Shown here: piece after piece, positions 12,226 to 23,495 of the stretch
How the letters are laid out: each line of letters begins with the position of its first letter
How positions within the stretch are numbered: position 1 is the first letter of the stretch
The notes under the pieces: generated by a model
What the model was told of the DNA's origin: nothing
The model's database searches: none
What the model saw: only the letters and a program-made list of their open reading frames with translations
NCBI GenBank assembly: GCA_013396525.1
Contig: VWYX01000083.1
Span: forward strand, 910,699 to 974,698
Length of the DNA stretch: 64,000 nt
From: Chaetorhynchus papuensis
Lineage: Eukaryota > Chordata > Aves > Passeriformes > Rhipiduridae
Reading direction: 5' to 3'
Program-made: the position numbers and the translations under genes

Positions 12226-13707
12226 GTGAGAAGCACCCTGTGCCCCACTGGTGTTAAGAGGGAGGTGGAACATCTGTAACCCCCAGCTGTCCTCCACCCT
12301 CCTGCCCCAGATCTGCACCTGCAATCTCACCATCAGCGGTCTCTGATGTGTTTGTCCTCGCTCCACCCCTCGGAGACAAAGCAGAACTGTTGGAAGCATT
12401 GCCTAGGGGGGGATGTAAAATTCTGAAGTCTGAACTTGAGGCCTGACTTGATAAACTGATCAACTGATACGGGCGCCTCATGCAGAGCCAGGAGCTTCAC
12501 CTGGCTGAGGCAGGGAGGGAGGCAGGAGATGGCTCAGTGCTTCTCCTAAATGAGGGGTCAGTGATGCTCTGGCCCTCGAGCAAAGAAGGCACTTTGTGTC
12601 TGGGTAATTTAAAACTGGTTCCTTCTGTCTGACCACTGCTGTCTGGCAGGCAAAACGGTCACATTCTCTTTTTTTGGGCGGTGGGAAGCCTCAGTGTCAC
12701 CTTCTGGCCAGGGCAAGACTGTGCTGCCTTTGTGCAGCCAGCGAGGGAGGGGGGGGTTCAGGCTGCCCAAACCCAACCTACAGCATACCAGGGAGCCTGA
12801 AATGGTTTAGGCACAACTTGACTTTTATCTCACCAAAGAAGGAGGCAGCTGAAGATTTTAAAGCTTATTATGTCTTGTAATACTCTTTATTATGTTTCTG
12901 TGAGCGTGTCCCACACTACCAGATTTCCCAAATTTCAATGTGACCACCATATTACTGCTTCTTTTAACAAACAAGGGCTGATCTTAACTCTCTTTTTTTT
13001 TTTTTTTTTTTTTTTGAGAGAGAGAGAGAACTGGTGGCAGAGGGAAACTAGGAGCATATGCCTGTGATATAAATATCAAAGTGGAAGTATCTGCCAACTG
13101 GGGTAGTTCGGTTCTGACTGAACACTTCATAAGGTACTGTTTTGCTTTTTTTCCCCAAAAGAATTTTAATGCGGGAATTTCCAGAAATCCTAATAAATTG
13201 GTGGAGCTCAAGGGGAGGTACAGTAATTTGCAGGATGGATGGAAAACATTTAGAAGGGAAAAAAATGCAAGAGAAACATTTAAATAGAGGGAAATCAATG
13301 TCAAAAGTGTGGCAGAAACACAAAAGAAGCCAATCAACTCGATTTTCCTAGGCAAATACACACTATCAGCAGTTACACAACTTTTCAAATCACCACAATA
13401 ATCTGGAAGATGCTTTACCATTTATTTTTTATGTAATGAAAAAAAAAGAAATTTATTTAATGGAACTATATAGGCACCTTCTCCCCTTTCAAACATCCAA
13501 AGGGTTACATCTGGCTCTGCATGATTAGACTTTTTATTATTCCACCATAATAGCAGTCTTGCTTTAGATCAGTGTATTTCAGGCACAGCTTCTGTGTTTA
13601 AGTCTATCAACTCTAATAGATTTAAAGAACAGAGAGGGGGGAGAAAGATTATTCTGTATTCTAAAGGTTGTGAACTGTTTTTAATGCTTGTGTCTGTCTC
13701 TCCATAT
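12226..13707. other. non-coding stretch with a T23-(GA)7 tract
   Basis: No gene recognised. The main landmark is the homopurine/homopyrimidine tract at 12993-13029. Antisense open frames at 12,984-13,421 include translated poly-A (a lysine run) and are artefacts. Confidence 0.5.
12993..13029. repeat. T23 run followed by (GA)7
   Basis: A run of 23 T (12993-13015) is directly followed by 14 bp of GA repeat (13016-13029). The T run could be the reversed poly-A tail of a processed transcript or simple slippage. No retroposon body or target duplication was recognised. Confidence 0.9.
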
Positions 13708-13742
13708 GGGGGTGAGGGACAGGGGGAGGAGGGAAGGGTGGG
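13708..13742 (+). other. G-quadruplex motif (six G tracts)
   Basis: Six runs of three or more G with loops of 1-4 nt (ggggg tga ggg aca ggggg agga ggg aa ggg t ggg). It meets the usual G3+N1-7 rule with redundancy. It lies about 600 bp upstream of the exon-like ATG at 14337 and could be promoter-associated, which is inference. Confidence 0.8.
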
Positions 13743-14336
13743 AGAGGAGTTGCATTAGAAAGTCCCTCCTTTAAAAGTGTCAAACTCCAACCTGCACAGA
13801 ACAGGGAAAGGGAGACCACCAACAACCCTCAGAAAATAATATAAAAACAAACCTCAGAGGTGGAAGAAAATACCCAAAAGGAGAAGACTGCAGCTTGCAG
13901 TAATCTGTAAATGATTGCTGGCAAAGACTGGAGGCTTCGAGCTTGAGCTGTGTTTGTTCCAAAAGAAAGCCAAGAAGGACGGTGTTAATAAAGAGAGATT
14001 TAACTGAGGGCTGTGCTTGGAATAAAGTGGACTACAAAAAGGTCAAATTTGATCAGTTGGAGCAGATTACAAGGGCTTTAAAAGGTAGTGGTGAAGAAAT
14101 GAAACTGGGACTGTGAAGCAATATAGCACAAGATTGATTTTGGGGGTGGAGAGAAGCTGGGACAAGTGCTTATCAGCTTGAGAAGGAGGAAGAGCTGTGC
14201 TGGGTTTGTTGTCATTCCCACACTGAGTAGAGTACTTGCTGCTTTTGTGGTTAGCCTTCCCTGCCGTGGTTTTTCTTCTTTTTTTTTTTATTTTTTTCGT
14301 TTTTAATATACATATTTTGTTATTGTTATTACTACA

Positions 14337-14389
14337 ATGGTGTCTATAATCTCTGACTTGGATCCTCTGAAAAGCTGGAAAGTTTTAAG
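14337..14389 (+). other. candidate first coding exon, unidentified
   Basis: An ATG in strong Kozak context (ctacaATGG: A at -3, G at +4) opens 17 full codons plus 2 nt, reading MVSIISDLDPLKSWKVL, and ends at TTTTAAG-gtaggc, a plausible splice donor. Without splicing the frame stops at once, because a TAG lies across the donor. A T-rich stretch and, further upstream, a G-rich segment precede it. The peptide was not matched to any family. A short open frame beside a donor-like site can arise by chance. Confidence 0.22.
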
Positions 14390-17300
14390 GTAGGCCTATG
14401 TTTTCTTCTGTTTGGTACAGGCATTTTGGGTTTAGCCCTAAATTAACTGGGGCTTGAGTTATAATCGAAATGTGAGCCCAGGGCTTAAGTAAGAAAGGAG
14501 TTTCTGGTAATTATACCCCTTTTAAGATACAGCAAAACCTCTGAGCAGATGTTTAGAGAGACCCGAGAGAGAATTTTTAAATATACTTCTCAGTGCTACA
14601 GTGCAGTGAGGAATTCCTTTTTTTTCTTATTTCTTTTTAAGGAGAGATTTCTCTGTAAATTCAAGCTAATAGTAAAGGCTCACACCAGTTGCAACTGCAG
14701 CTTTAACTCTCTGCTTACCTTGCTGTGCTCTGCATGGAAATGAATGGGAAACTCCAGAGAAGCAAAAACCAACAGCATGAAAGTTGATCAAGAAGTGGAA
14801 AATAGTCTTGGGGGAAGGAAGGGGGACTGAAGTGCTTGTTTCATGTTGTTTCTGAAACTTCCACACTTTGTTGCCTCCCTTTAAGGCATGTGTTTGGCAC
14901 TTAAAAGCTGCTACTTTTTCATCTTCAGCACTAATGTTTGGGTTTTTTTAGTTTGCATTGTGAAAAATGGTAATTTGAACTGCTAAAAATTATAAGGGCG
15001 GGGGGGACCTATCCCCATTAATTCTTGCTGCAGATATTGAAGATCCACGGTGTTAAATGTCTGTGTTTAATGCTGCTCTAAGTGCCTGGTTTTGCCTTAT
15101 TAAGAATCCAGACATATAAAAGTTTGCAGATGGTTTGCAGAAACTTCACTAAGACATTGGAAACATCTGGGAGTGTAGATGGCAAAATTATAAAATCACT
15201 TAAATATAAACTTGCGTAGATACCCCTCATCTTTTTTGCAAAACATGAAGCTGCACCTAATAATTTTTTAAGTAAATTACAAGGATTGGGGGCTATGAAT
15301 TGTGATATTATTACTCTATGTATGTGATAATAATATTTTAAAGTATACTTTATCTTCTTGATACAATTTTTTAAAGAACTTATTGTGTTCTGAACTGAAA
15401 GAGGAAAAACAACATTTCAGAGTCAAAATATAAAGTCTACTTACATGACTAAGGCTTTTTTCCTCAGTGAACTTTCTATTTTAGGAGTTTAAAATTCTCT
15501 GACCATTTTCTGAGCCTCTGTGTAGGACTGTGGATTGAGACCCTCTATCCTTGCCTGTGGTATGAGACTTGGCACAGCAGGCTTATTGCAAGTTTATTTT
15601 ATTTTATTTTTCAAGTCGTTTGGGACTGTCAGCACGGAATGATGAGTTTCTATTTGACTCCAAAAGTTCAGTGCGGATTTTCGCTCAAATGCAGGGCTGC
15701 GAGGGATGGGGGAGTGCAGGGCTGGGAGGGGCATCTGGGCTGGGTGCTCACCCTGCACCGGCCCGGAGCCGGGGTGGCTTCTGTGACTCACCACCGACGA
15801 ATGCCACTGAAGTGCTTCTGCAGAGCCCCATTTGTGTTGCCTTACAGCGTGTGTGCTCCAGAAGAGCTATTCTAGGAATTATTTTAAGTTTTATCTAGCT
15901 CTATGAGACTATTTCTGATTGCTCTGCGAGACAAGTCAGGTGATGCCAGGTTTGTGCTGAGTTGAAGGGTGGCACAGAGGACATGAAAGTCAGGAAGATT
16001 TAAGGAGGAGACAATGTTGCCCTCTCGAAGGATCCTGTTTTCTTTAAAAATCCATTTTTTACGTGCCTGTTAAAGAAATACCTCCCTGGCACTCTTTTCC
16101 CTACAGCATGCCTGAAGTTTCCCAACTTTGAGTGTGAATATGGAGATTGCAGCTGTATGGACCCAGAGCAGGTCAAAGATGTGATTAAGTCTGGACATTT
16201 CTGTGTAGTTTCTGTGTATGATTAGGACAGCAGCTCTGCACAGATGTGACATTGTGCAGCTCCACGGCAAGAAGCAGAAGGTTAAGAGGTGGGAGAAGGC
16301 AATATGTAATATGAGCAGAATGATCACTGAAAGAAAAAAAAAAAAAAAAGGAGCTAGAAGTCATCACGTAGCTCATATGGCTTGTGACTTATTAAACTGC
16401 AATGCCACTTCTACCTTTTCTTATAAATTTTGGTTCCTCTCCTGTGGGCCAATTTCCAACCTGTTTGACTCCCCTGGAGCTCCTGGTTTTAGTGTGTCCC
16501 CAAAGAATCCTGTAGCTCATATTTATAAGAAATAGAGGAATGATTCTGTGTGTTTCTTTTAGGTGTGTAAACCAATTCTTTCAGACTCAAATGAATTGAT
16601 GTAGCAAATGCCACCACCAGCTCTAAACTGGTGTCCTACACTGGTAAATCCTCAATTTTGTTTACTTCCTGTACCCCCATAATTTATTCTGTGACTCCAT
16701 CACAGTTTGAGGCCTGATTAGCTGGGAAAAGACTGAAGGGTGAAGGTCCTCTGGAGGCAGCAGGTGGGAATATTTACATTGGGACTTAATAATTCCCAGG
16801 GGCTCAGAGCAGCCTTGCTGCTGGTTACCCCCATGTGAGCTGAGCTCTGGCTCCTCTGCCCTGCTCCCCAAACCATCAGGAAGCACATCCCTTGACCTGT
16901 GAATAAAGGTAATAACGAAGGGAAAGGTCCAAAATAACAACAGACAAGGTTGTGGCTGGTGGTGAAGCCTAAAAGGAGGGAGAGGTGGTGTTGGAGCATG
17001 ACAGGGGATTTTGCTGGACTTCACCCAGCCAAGCTGGGAGAGCTAGCAGAGGTATTAAATAAATGGCAATATGATGTGTGTATATATAATATTACATCAG
17101 GCCTCCCTCTTTGGTTGTGTCCGTCTGGAGCAGGACAGTGAGAGCTGCAATAATTTCTGGTGAGTCTCAGCTTCCTCTGGGTGCAAGAGCCCTAAACACA
17201 GTTTAACGTGCATTTTCTTTCACTGGATTAATTCAGAGTGGTCTGAGTGCCAAAGTTACTGGAAAATGAACACAAGGATTTTGTTTTTTCCTCCTGTTGT

Positions 17301-18827
17301 CTCCTTTGGGATAAGCTCCCAGCATAAGATCCGTGCTATGACATGAACACACCACTGCCTGATCTCCCTGTTCATAGTGTGACTACAACAAGTACCGTGT
17401 TCTGTTGTATTCCTTGGAGCCAGGAGAGACTGGTAAAACTTCAAGCCTTCAAAAAAAAGAAAAAAATCTTTCAAAGCGCTCCCAGCAAACACTGCGTGCT
17501 CGCCCAGCCCTCTGCAGACACAGAAATCTCATTTACCATCTTCAAAATGGGATGGGAGTTGGGATCGAGGCCTCCTAGTGCAGAAGAGAGACCAAATTCA
17601 GCTGCCTTGATTCCAGAAAAGTCTCTAATAAATCCCTGTTTAGAACTTCTGGGATATGGATTTTTTCCTCATATGTGACAGGGACAATGGTTTCTGAAGC
17701 ATCCTGTGCTCTGGGTCCCTACAGCAGCAAAAGCAGGGCAGTAGCCTGGCAAGGAGAGACACAAAATGGAGAAAAAAAAATTTAATTCCTCAAGGCCACA
17801 TCTCCTCTGTTGCTTTTCTGCCTTAATTTGGCTCCAACAAGGCTAAATTCAGCACTATAAATCACGTAAGTTACCTATGCAGGGAAGACCTTGTGCCCCT
17901 TTGCATTCCTGTCTGAAGAAGTATGTGACCTTTCTATGGCACATAGCTAGGAAAAAAAATTAAAAGTCGGTTTTAACTTGACTTTGCAACCTCAAGGTGA
18001 AATCCAAGGAAAGAGTAGGAGTTTTTACTCAGAGGAGTGGTCAGCCCCCAGAATGGGAAGCAGGGAATCTCGGTGTCTGCCCTGCATGCAGATGATTGGA
18101 ATTTCACAAGCCCTATTGAACCGGCCCGTCCAACTTGGCCGGTGGAGTTGGGAACATCTTGTTTGCAACACGTCATTGTGTCAGGCGGATGTACCAATTC
18201 AAATGTTCTCTCCAAAATGTCTTTTTCCACCACACACACCATCCAAACAGCCTGTTAATGGTTGGGCTTTTCAGGAAAAAAAAAAAAAATTGTTTTTCAT
18301 GCTTGGCAAATCAGCCCAGGAGGAGCAATTTCAGCTGTGTTGGTGTGTGCATTATGAGCTGTTTTGGGCAAATAATTGTATCCCTACATCCACCCCTGTG
18401 ATTGCCTGGGAATTGAGGAGGGTTAAATAGCTTCAAAATGTTCAAACTGGGGAAGGGGAGAGGAAAGTAGGCACAACAGTTCAAATTTGGCCATGGGCAA
18501 AGAACAATAAATTGAGCAAAGCTTAAGATAAGGCATTCTGTATTCAGTATCTGAACAGACCAGTTAATGCACAGACCCCCAACACATAACTGCTCAGAAA
18601 AAGGAGTAAAAAGAGAAAAAGAAAATATTTCACTTGTGCTTTACTCTGAGGACCTGGACAATATTCTCTTCAGCCAGTACTCAGAAAACAAAAGAAAACA
18701 AGCCCCAAAAGTTTGGCCCTGGGATACAAAGCCGGACTCCATTGCCACCATGAAATACAGAAAATGGAATTTCAGATGTCAGTGGAGAATACAAATTCCC
18801 TCCTAACTGCCACAATATGCTTGATCT

Positions 18828-18849
18828 AAAAAAAAAAAAAAAAAAAAAA
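18828..18849. repeat. A22 homopolymer
   Basis: Uninterrupted run of 22 A. No AATAAA lies close upstream and no retroposon body is recognised, so it is called a simple repeat. Confidence 0.95.
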
Positions 18850-19513
18850 GCGTGGAAAGAGGGTGTGTGCATCTTGTAATAACTAAAAACACATTTGAGA
18901 AACGGTTTTCCAGTTTACCAATCCAAAAATGCACATGGTGTCAGAGATGGCACTGAAAGGAGCGTTAGCGCGGGTTACACACGTCCCGAGTCGTGACACA
19001 GATGAGAATCACCAGGGGGATGCTGGCTGTTGCCAAGCTCTGATAAGCTAAATATGAGCAGCAAAACATAGTGTGGATTCTTCTGCTTTCAGTCTGACTG
19101 TGTAACTCTACAATCACTCAAGTGAATAATACGGGGATGAAAAATTAGGGCCAGCTGTATTGAAGTATGAAATTTTAATTTTTTTTTCATGTTTTTTAAT
19201 TTGTGCTTCCTTTGCATTTTGTAGAGGACAATATGGGCAGCTTTTCTTTGGGTTTTTGTTAGGTTTTTTTTTCTCTTAAAAAGGCAGGGTCTATGGGATG
19301 ATGCAAGAAGTAAAGAAAACAGAAACCAGCAGATTAGGATGTAACACACTCCTGCATCCATTGCTGATGGCTGAGAAAGTCATGTAGTCCTCCTCTAAGC
19401 CTGTGCAGATTTATTCTTTCATCTTTACTTTCCCCTGATTAAAATTCACTATCACTCCTTTCAATAAGAGGTTATTCTCCACCGTTTTGCTAAAAACAAT
19501 CCACTTTTCATAT

Positions 19514-19533
19514 TGAGCTTGTGTACAAGCTCA
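19514..19533. repeat. near-perfect palindrome with 9-bp arms
   Basis: tgagcttgt (19514-19522), two central bases, then acaagctca (19525-19533), its exact reverse complement. It could be a dyad binding site. The sequence matches no consensus recognised here. Confidence 0.8.
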
Positions 19534-19640
19534 TTACATCTTGTTCATTTGGACATGAGTTGCTAAATCTTCCAGGTGCTTTATGGGGGATTTAAACATC
19601 CAATTCAAATTAATGATCTCTCACAAAGAGGTTTACTTAC

Positions 19641-19920
19641 TGCTGCTGCCATGTTCCTTTGCCTAATTATTTGAATTGCCCTAACCCCTAAAACATAATA
19701 TAAAATTCCTGAACCAGCAGCACAGCTGTCTAGCCAGAGTCTGTGCCAGTGAGGTGTAGTAACACTCTGCCAGCCACCAGTGATCTGCAGGTCAGGGACT
19801 TGTGCCAGCAGCCATGGCTTTTCCTTGATGGTTGCTTCCTCCACGAATTGATCTGACTGGTTTTGCAGCTTTAACGAGTCCAGAATGTCTTGTAGCAAAG
19901 AAATTCTGTGGTTTAGCACC
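19641..19920 (-). other. weak exon candidate (280 bp), unidentified
   Basis: The minus-strand frame is open for 1 nt plus 93 codons and ends GCAGCA-gtaagt, a perfect donor (phase 0). The acceptor side (gctgtaatcag) has a poor pyrimidine tract. The predicted peptide starts with a leucine-rich, helix-compatible segment (VLNHRISLLQDILDSLKLQ) and then becomes Trp-rich without a recognisable domain. Probably fortuitous. Confidence 0.13.
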
Positions 19921-22900
19921 CTGATTACAGCTGCTACCAAAGTAATGCACTGGAATGGCTCTTTTGCATGTAAATTTGTCTTGCATCCATGTTTTGGGGC
20001 ACGTAGGAAGTGTTTGGAGTGGATTCCCTGCTAAGACCTTGAGCCACAGACTTCAGGTCCCCTCCTCGTGACAGGATATGGAGGTTGTGTCGTTCCTTCA
20101 TCTATTATACCCCAGGATTTTGTTCTGACTGGTGATTACTCACACCCAGTTACATGGGTGCACAGGTTGCAGGATGCAGGTAAAAGCAGGATCATCCTTT
20201 CCTGCACACGGTACTTAATGATGCTGACTTTCATCTACAATTTCATCATCTTCACCCCTTAAATCAGTGGCAGTCCTAAGGTACTCCTCCAGGTCTTTCC
20301 TAAACCACCCATCCAAATTTCAAGCTTTGTCTAGTTCTGCACTTGGTGGAACTGAAATAAGGAGAAAGTTTCCTGAACACAGGAAAGGTAACGGGGCAGT
20401 GGCAGCCTTACATTGTCCTTGAGAGATGAGGTTATAATTTCATGCTTTTTCCAGGCTTTCTGTGTTAGTTTGGAAGTGTTAGTTAATCTCTGTGTGCCCC
20501 AGTTCCCAGAGGTAAAATGGACCTGTTAATACCTGTCTTATTTACTTTGGCTGTACGACTTTCACGGCTATAGAGATGTACAGCTCTGTCCTATAAAACT
20601 CACAGCACTGGGGGCTCAGCCTTGGGCTGGGCATTTCATTACCTGCCCTCACAACAATAATTTATTTAACAGAAACTAGAATTTAATTCTTTTGAGGGTA
20701 AATAACTCCTTGCTTGTTTAACAAAACCCTTTCTTCATTATTTCTGCCTTTGCAAGATGGCACCAAGGACAAGCCACACAAATTCCTTGTGCTCACCAGC
20801 TTTTTTTCCAAGGACTTGCTAGGTTTTGGTTTTTTGTGAAGAGAGATTCATTAAAGATCTCTTGCACCCTGATAGTCTCAAGATGCTGTACCGAGCAGGG
20901 AGAAAAGTAAGGTGAAACCAGAGAGATTTGTAGTCTTTGTTACTAAGATTTTCCTTTGCTTGACCTGTGCAAGAGATGAATTTCTTATCTCTTAGGAAAA
21001 TACTGTAACTATTCCCTTTGGGTGTTGTTTGGTGGGTATCAGTGTCTCCCAGCAAACTTGTTCAGACTTCAGGAGCTCTAATGCTCCTGAAAAATGTTCT
21101 GTGGCACTAAAAACTCCTTATCATAACCTAAGTGTTACCATCCTACCTTTTTTATATGAGCAGCTGAACGTGCTTCTACTGATTATACTTTAATTTTCCT
21201 TAATTAAAAAAACTCTAAACCTAATCTCACATTAATTGCATTTCTATATCACTTTCTCAGATTTTTTTTTTCTTTGATTGTGTGTGTTTCCTTATGTTTC
21301 ATCACAAGTGAAAGAAATTCCTCCTCTTTTCCTCATCTGGGTAAGCCCATGCATTCCTCGAATATAGAGGGTTGTTGTGATTATTCATTATAGGACACTT
21401 GTCCTTGAATTGATCCTAAGCTGGTATTAGTGGCCCACTTTGTTACTGAACACCTGCTGATCTGCAGACACTGAGTTTTCTGTTGCAGTTCATTTGTTTT
21501 TTACAACTGAGTTTTAAAAGTGAAGATTTTTCTAAAGGTAGAAATATTGGGAGGCTCCAGTGATTATCACAGTTGTGCTCTCTCTTTTGTGGAATGGATG
21601 GATTTCAGATTATTGGAAAAATTTTTCATGTCAGTGTGCTGGATTTCTTTTTTTTCTTCTTCAGATATCAAGTTAAATTGCCCGTAGCCAGTTATCTTCT
21701 AGAAACATGGTGTATAGATAATTTTTATCTGTTAAAGAATTAATGTAATTGTTCGGGTAATTTTGCAGTACTCTTCAGTAGTAGGAGACTGATTTTCAGT
21801 TTAACATACATGAATGGCTGAGTACATCTATGTATTAAATTAGTAGATGAATGGAACCAAAGTTTAGTTGGGGTTGAAAATCTTGGTATGACTTTTGAGT
21901 GATTTGATTAAACATATTCCTCCCAAGGATTTGTAAGATACTATGGAAAGCTTTAAAGGGGGGAGAGGTTAGGATTTTTTTCCTTTAGCTTTAAGATTCT
22001 GAGTTTTATATTGGATTCTTGGTTTCCAGGTCCCAAAGACAAGAGTAATGTTCCAGAAAGGACTTAAATGAGCCTTTGAAGCAGTGGACATTTCAGTTCT
22101 GAAAAATATGTGGACTTAATAACCTTTCTCCACAAAGACTAGGCTATAAATCCACAATTTAATTAATCTCCACATGTCACCCGAGCACTACTCTACCTGT
22201 TACACTAATCCTGAACTAGGAGGCACAGGCAGATCTCAAGATGAGGCTACCTAATTTTGCAAATAGTAACTAAAATCACCTTCAAGCATTTTTGGGATGA
22301 ATTTAATATCTTGATCTCTTAGGCTGTAATTAATCCGTGTTTTAAGCAAGCAAGGGGTTACTGCATATTAATCAGAGGTGGTTTCTAGTTACTGTGAGAT
22401 TTGCAAAGATTTCCATGCAACTTATTTGAAGAACTGCTGGGTCCACGATCCCTGTTAGGTATTTGAACCTTAGTTTTTATGTGCCCTGTCATTAGAGGTG
22501 CTGGGACTGTTGGCTAACTTGACACATCAGCTGGACATCCTTTCTGCCCTGGTTTGGTCTTGGGGAAGAACTTCAGTGTTTCTGGCCCTGCAGAGACTGG
22601 TGAGGGTCTCTGTAGCCCTTGGACTCCCTCCTTGTTGGAAGAACTGACCTTCCAAGAGTTGCGAAATGCTCTTGACTGGGGTCAGGTTTCAGCTGGAAAC
22701 GCCAAAATAAAGGATTTATGTAGCCTGGGAAGAATTACAGGCTTGGAAGGGGGAGATGGATATTAAAGGTCTCAACAGGGTGATGGGGAGAAAAGTGTTT
22801 AAATACTGATGTAAACTTTCATTGACTCCAAGAGGAATTAATTGGCAGGGTCTTTTATGTGACTTTTGGGGTTAGATTTCCAGCTGACTCAAACTGACAA

Positions 22901-23427
22901 AGCTCCATTGAGCAAGATCTACTGACTTAGAGTAACTGGGAGTTGGAGCCCATGTGTTTTGCAGGAGACTTAACATCTTTCTTTTTATACATAAAGTTTC
23001 TGGATCTAATAGAAGAAAAAAATATCTTGGTCAAAGTACTTACTGTATTAATTAATTCCAGCCCGTGTTTTTGATGCCCAGTTTTACTCTATCAGAAGTC
23101 TGGACTCTAAAAACTCTTGGGAAAAAGGTTACATTAAGTTTTAATTTTCTAGTTATTTTTTCCTGTGTTTAAAAGAAACAGATGATCCAACTCTTTGCTC
23201 TTTAGTTAGCCTTCAAGTAGACTAATAAATTTACCATAATCTACTCACAAACTTAAACCTATGACATCTTGGGCTGCTGACAAGCTGAATAAACTAACTA
23301 CATAAGTTGCATATGAACTTTAAATCATTGGGAAGCAGTGATAGGAGAAACCAAGTTTGCTGTATTGTAAAGTATTTTTTTTGCTACCTAATTGAGGTGA
23401 AAGTTTCCTCATTTTTGTAAATGTGGT
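19921..23427. other. non-coding interval
   Basis: About 3.5 kb with no gene, CR1 or long simple repeat recognised. It is AT-rich with short T runs. Several TTAATTA-type motifs (for example near 23,050) occur, but they are expected at this base composition. Confidence 0.5.
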
Positions 23428-23451
23428 GGGGGTGGGAGGGTTGGGTTTGGG
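23428..23451 (+). other. G-quadruplex motif in a G/T-rich tract
   Basis: Tracts ggggg-t-ggg-a-ggg-tt-ggg-ttt-ggg form a canonical five-tract G-quadruplex motif. G/T-rich sequence with more GG and GGGG runs continues to about 23,495. The complementary strand reads as a proline/lysine-rich peptide, which is a composition artefact. Confidence 0.8.
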
Positions 23452-23495
23452 TTTGGTTTTGGGGGTTTTTTGGTTGCTGGGTTTTGGGGTTTTTT

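Larger units (their letters stand above)
14390..19640. other. non-coding interval with simple repeats
   Basis: No recognised gene. It has a GC-rich patch at 15,690-15,800, A runs at 16334-16349 and 18828-18849, and a six-CpG micro-cluster at 18,960-19,000. A 9-bp palindrome lies at 19514-19533. Longer open frames at 17.3-18.4 kb overlap in several frames and include translated poly-A. Confidence 0.5.

Noticed and set aside
14715..14866. Minus-strand donor CAGCAAG-gtaagc
   Set aside because: The nearest good acceptor leaves only 11 bp; no supported exon.
17978..18430. 150-codon plus-strand open frame
   Set aside because: Contains a lysine run translated from poly-A and competes with overlapping frames; no family resemblance.
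18960..19000. Six-CpG micro-cluster
   Set aside because: Too short (about 40 bp) to count as a CpG island and not associated with other promoter signals.
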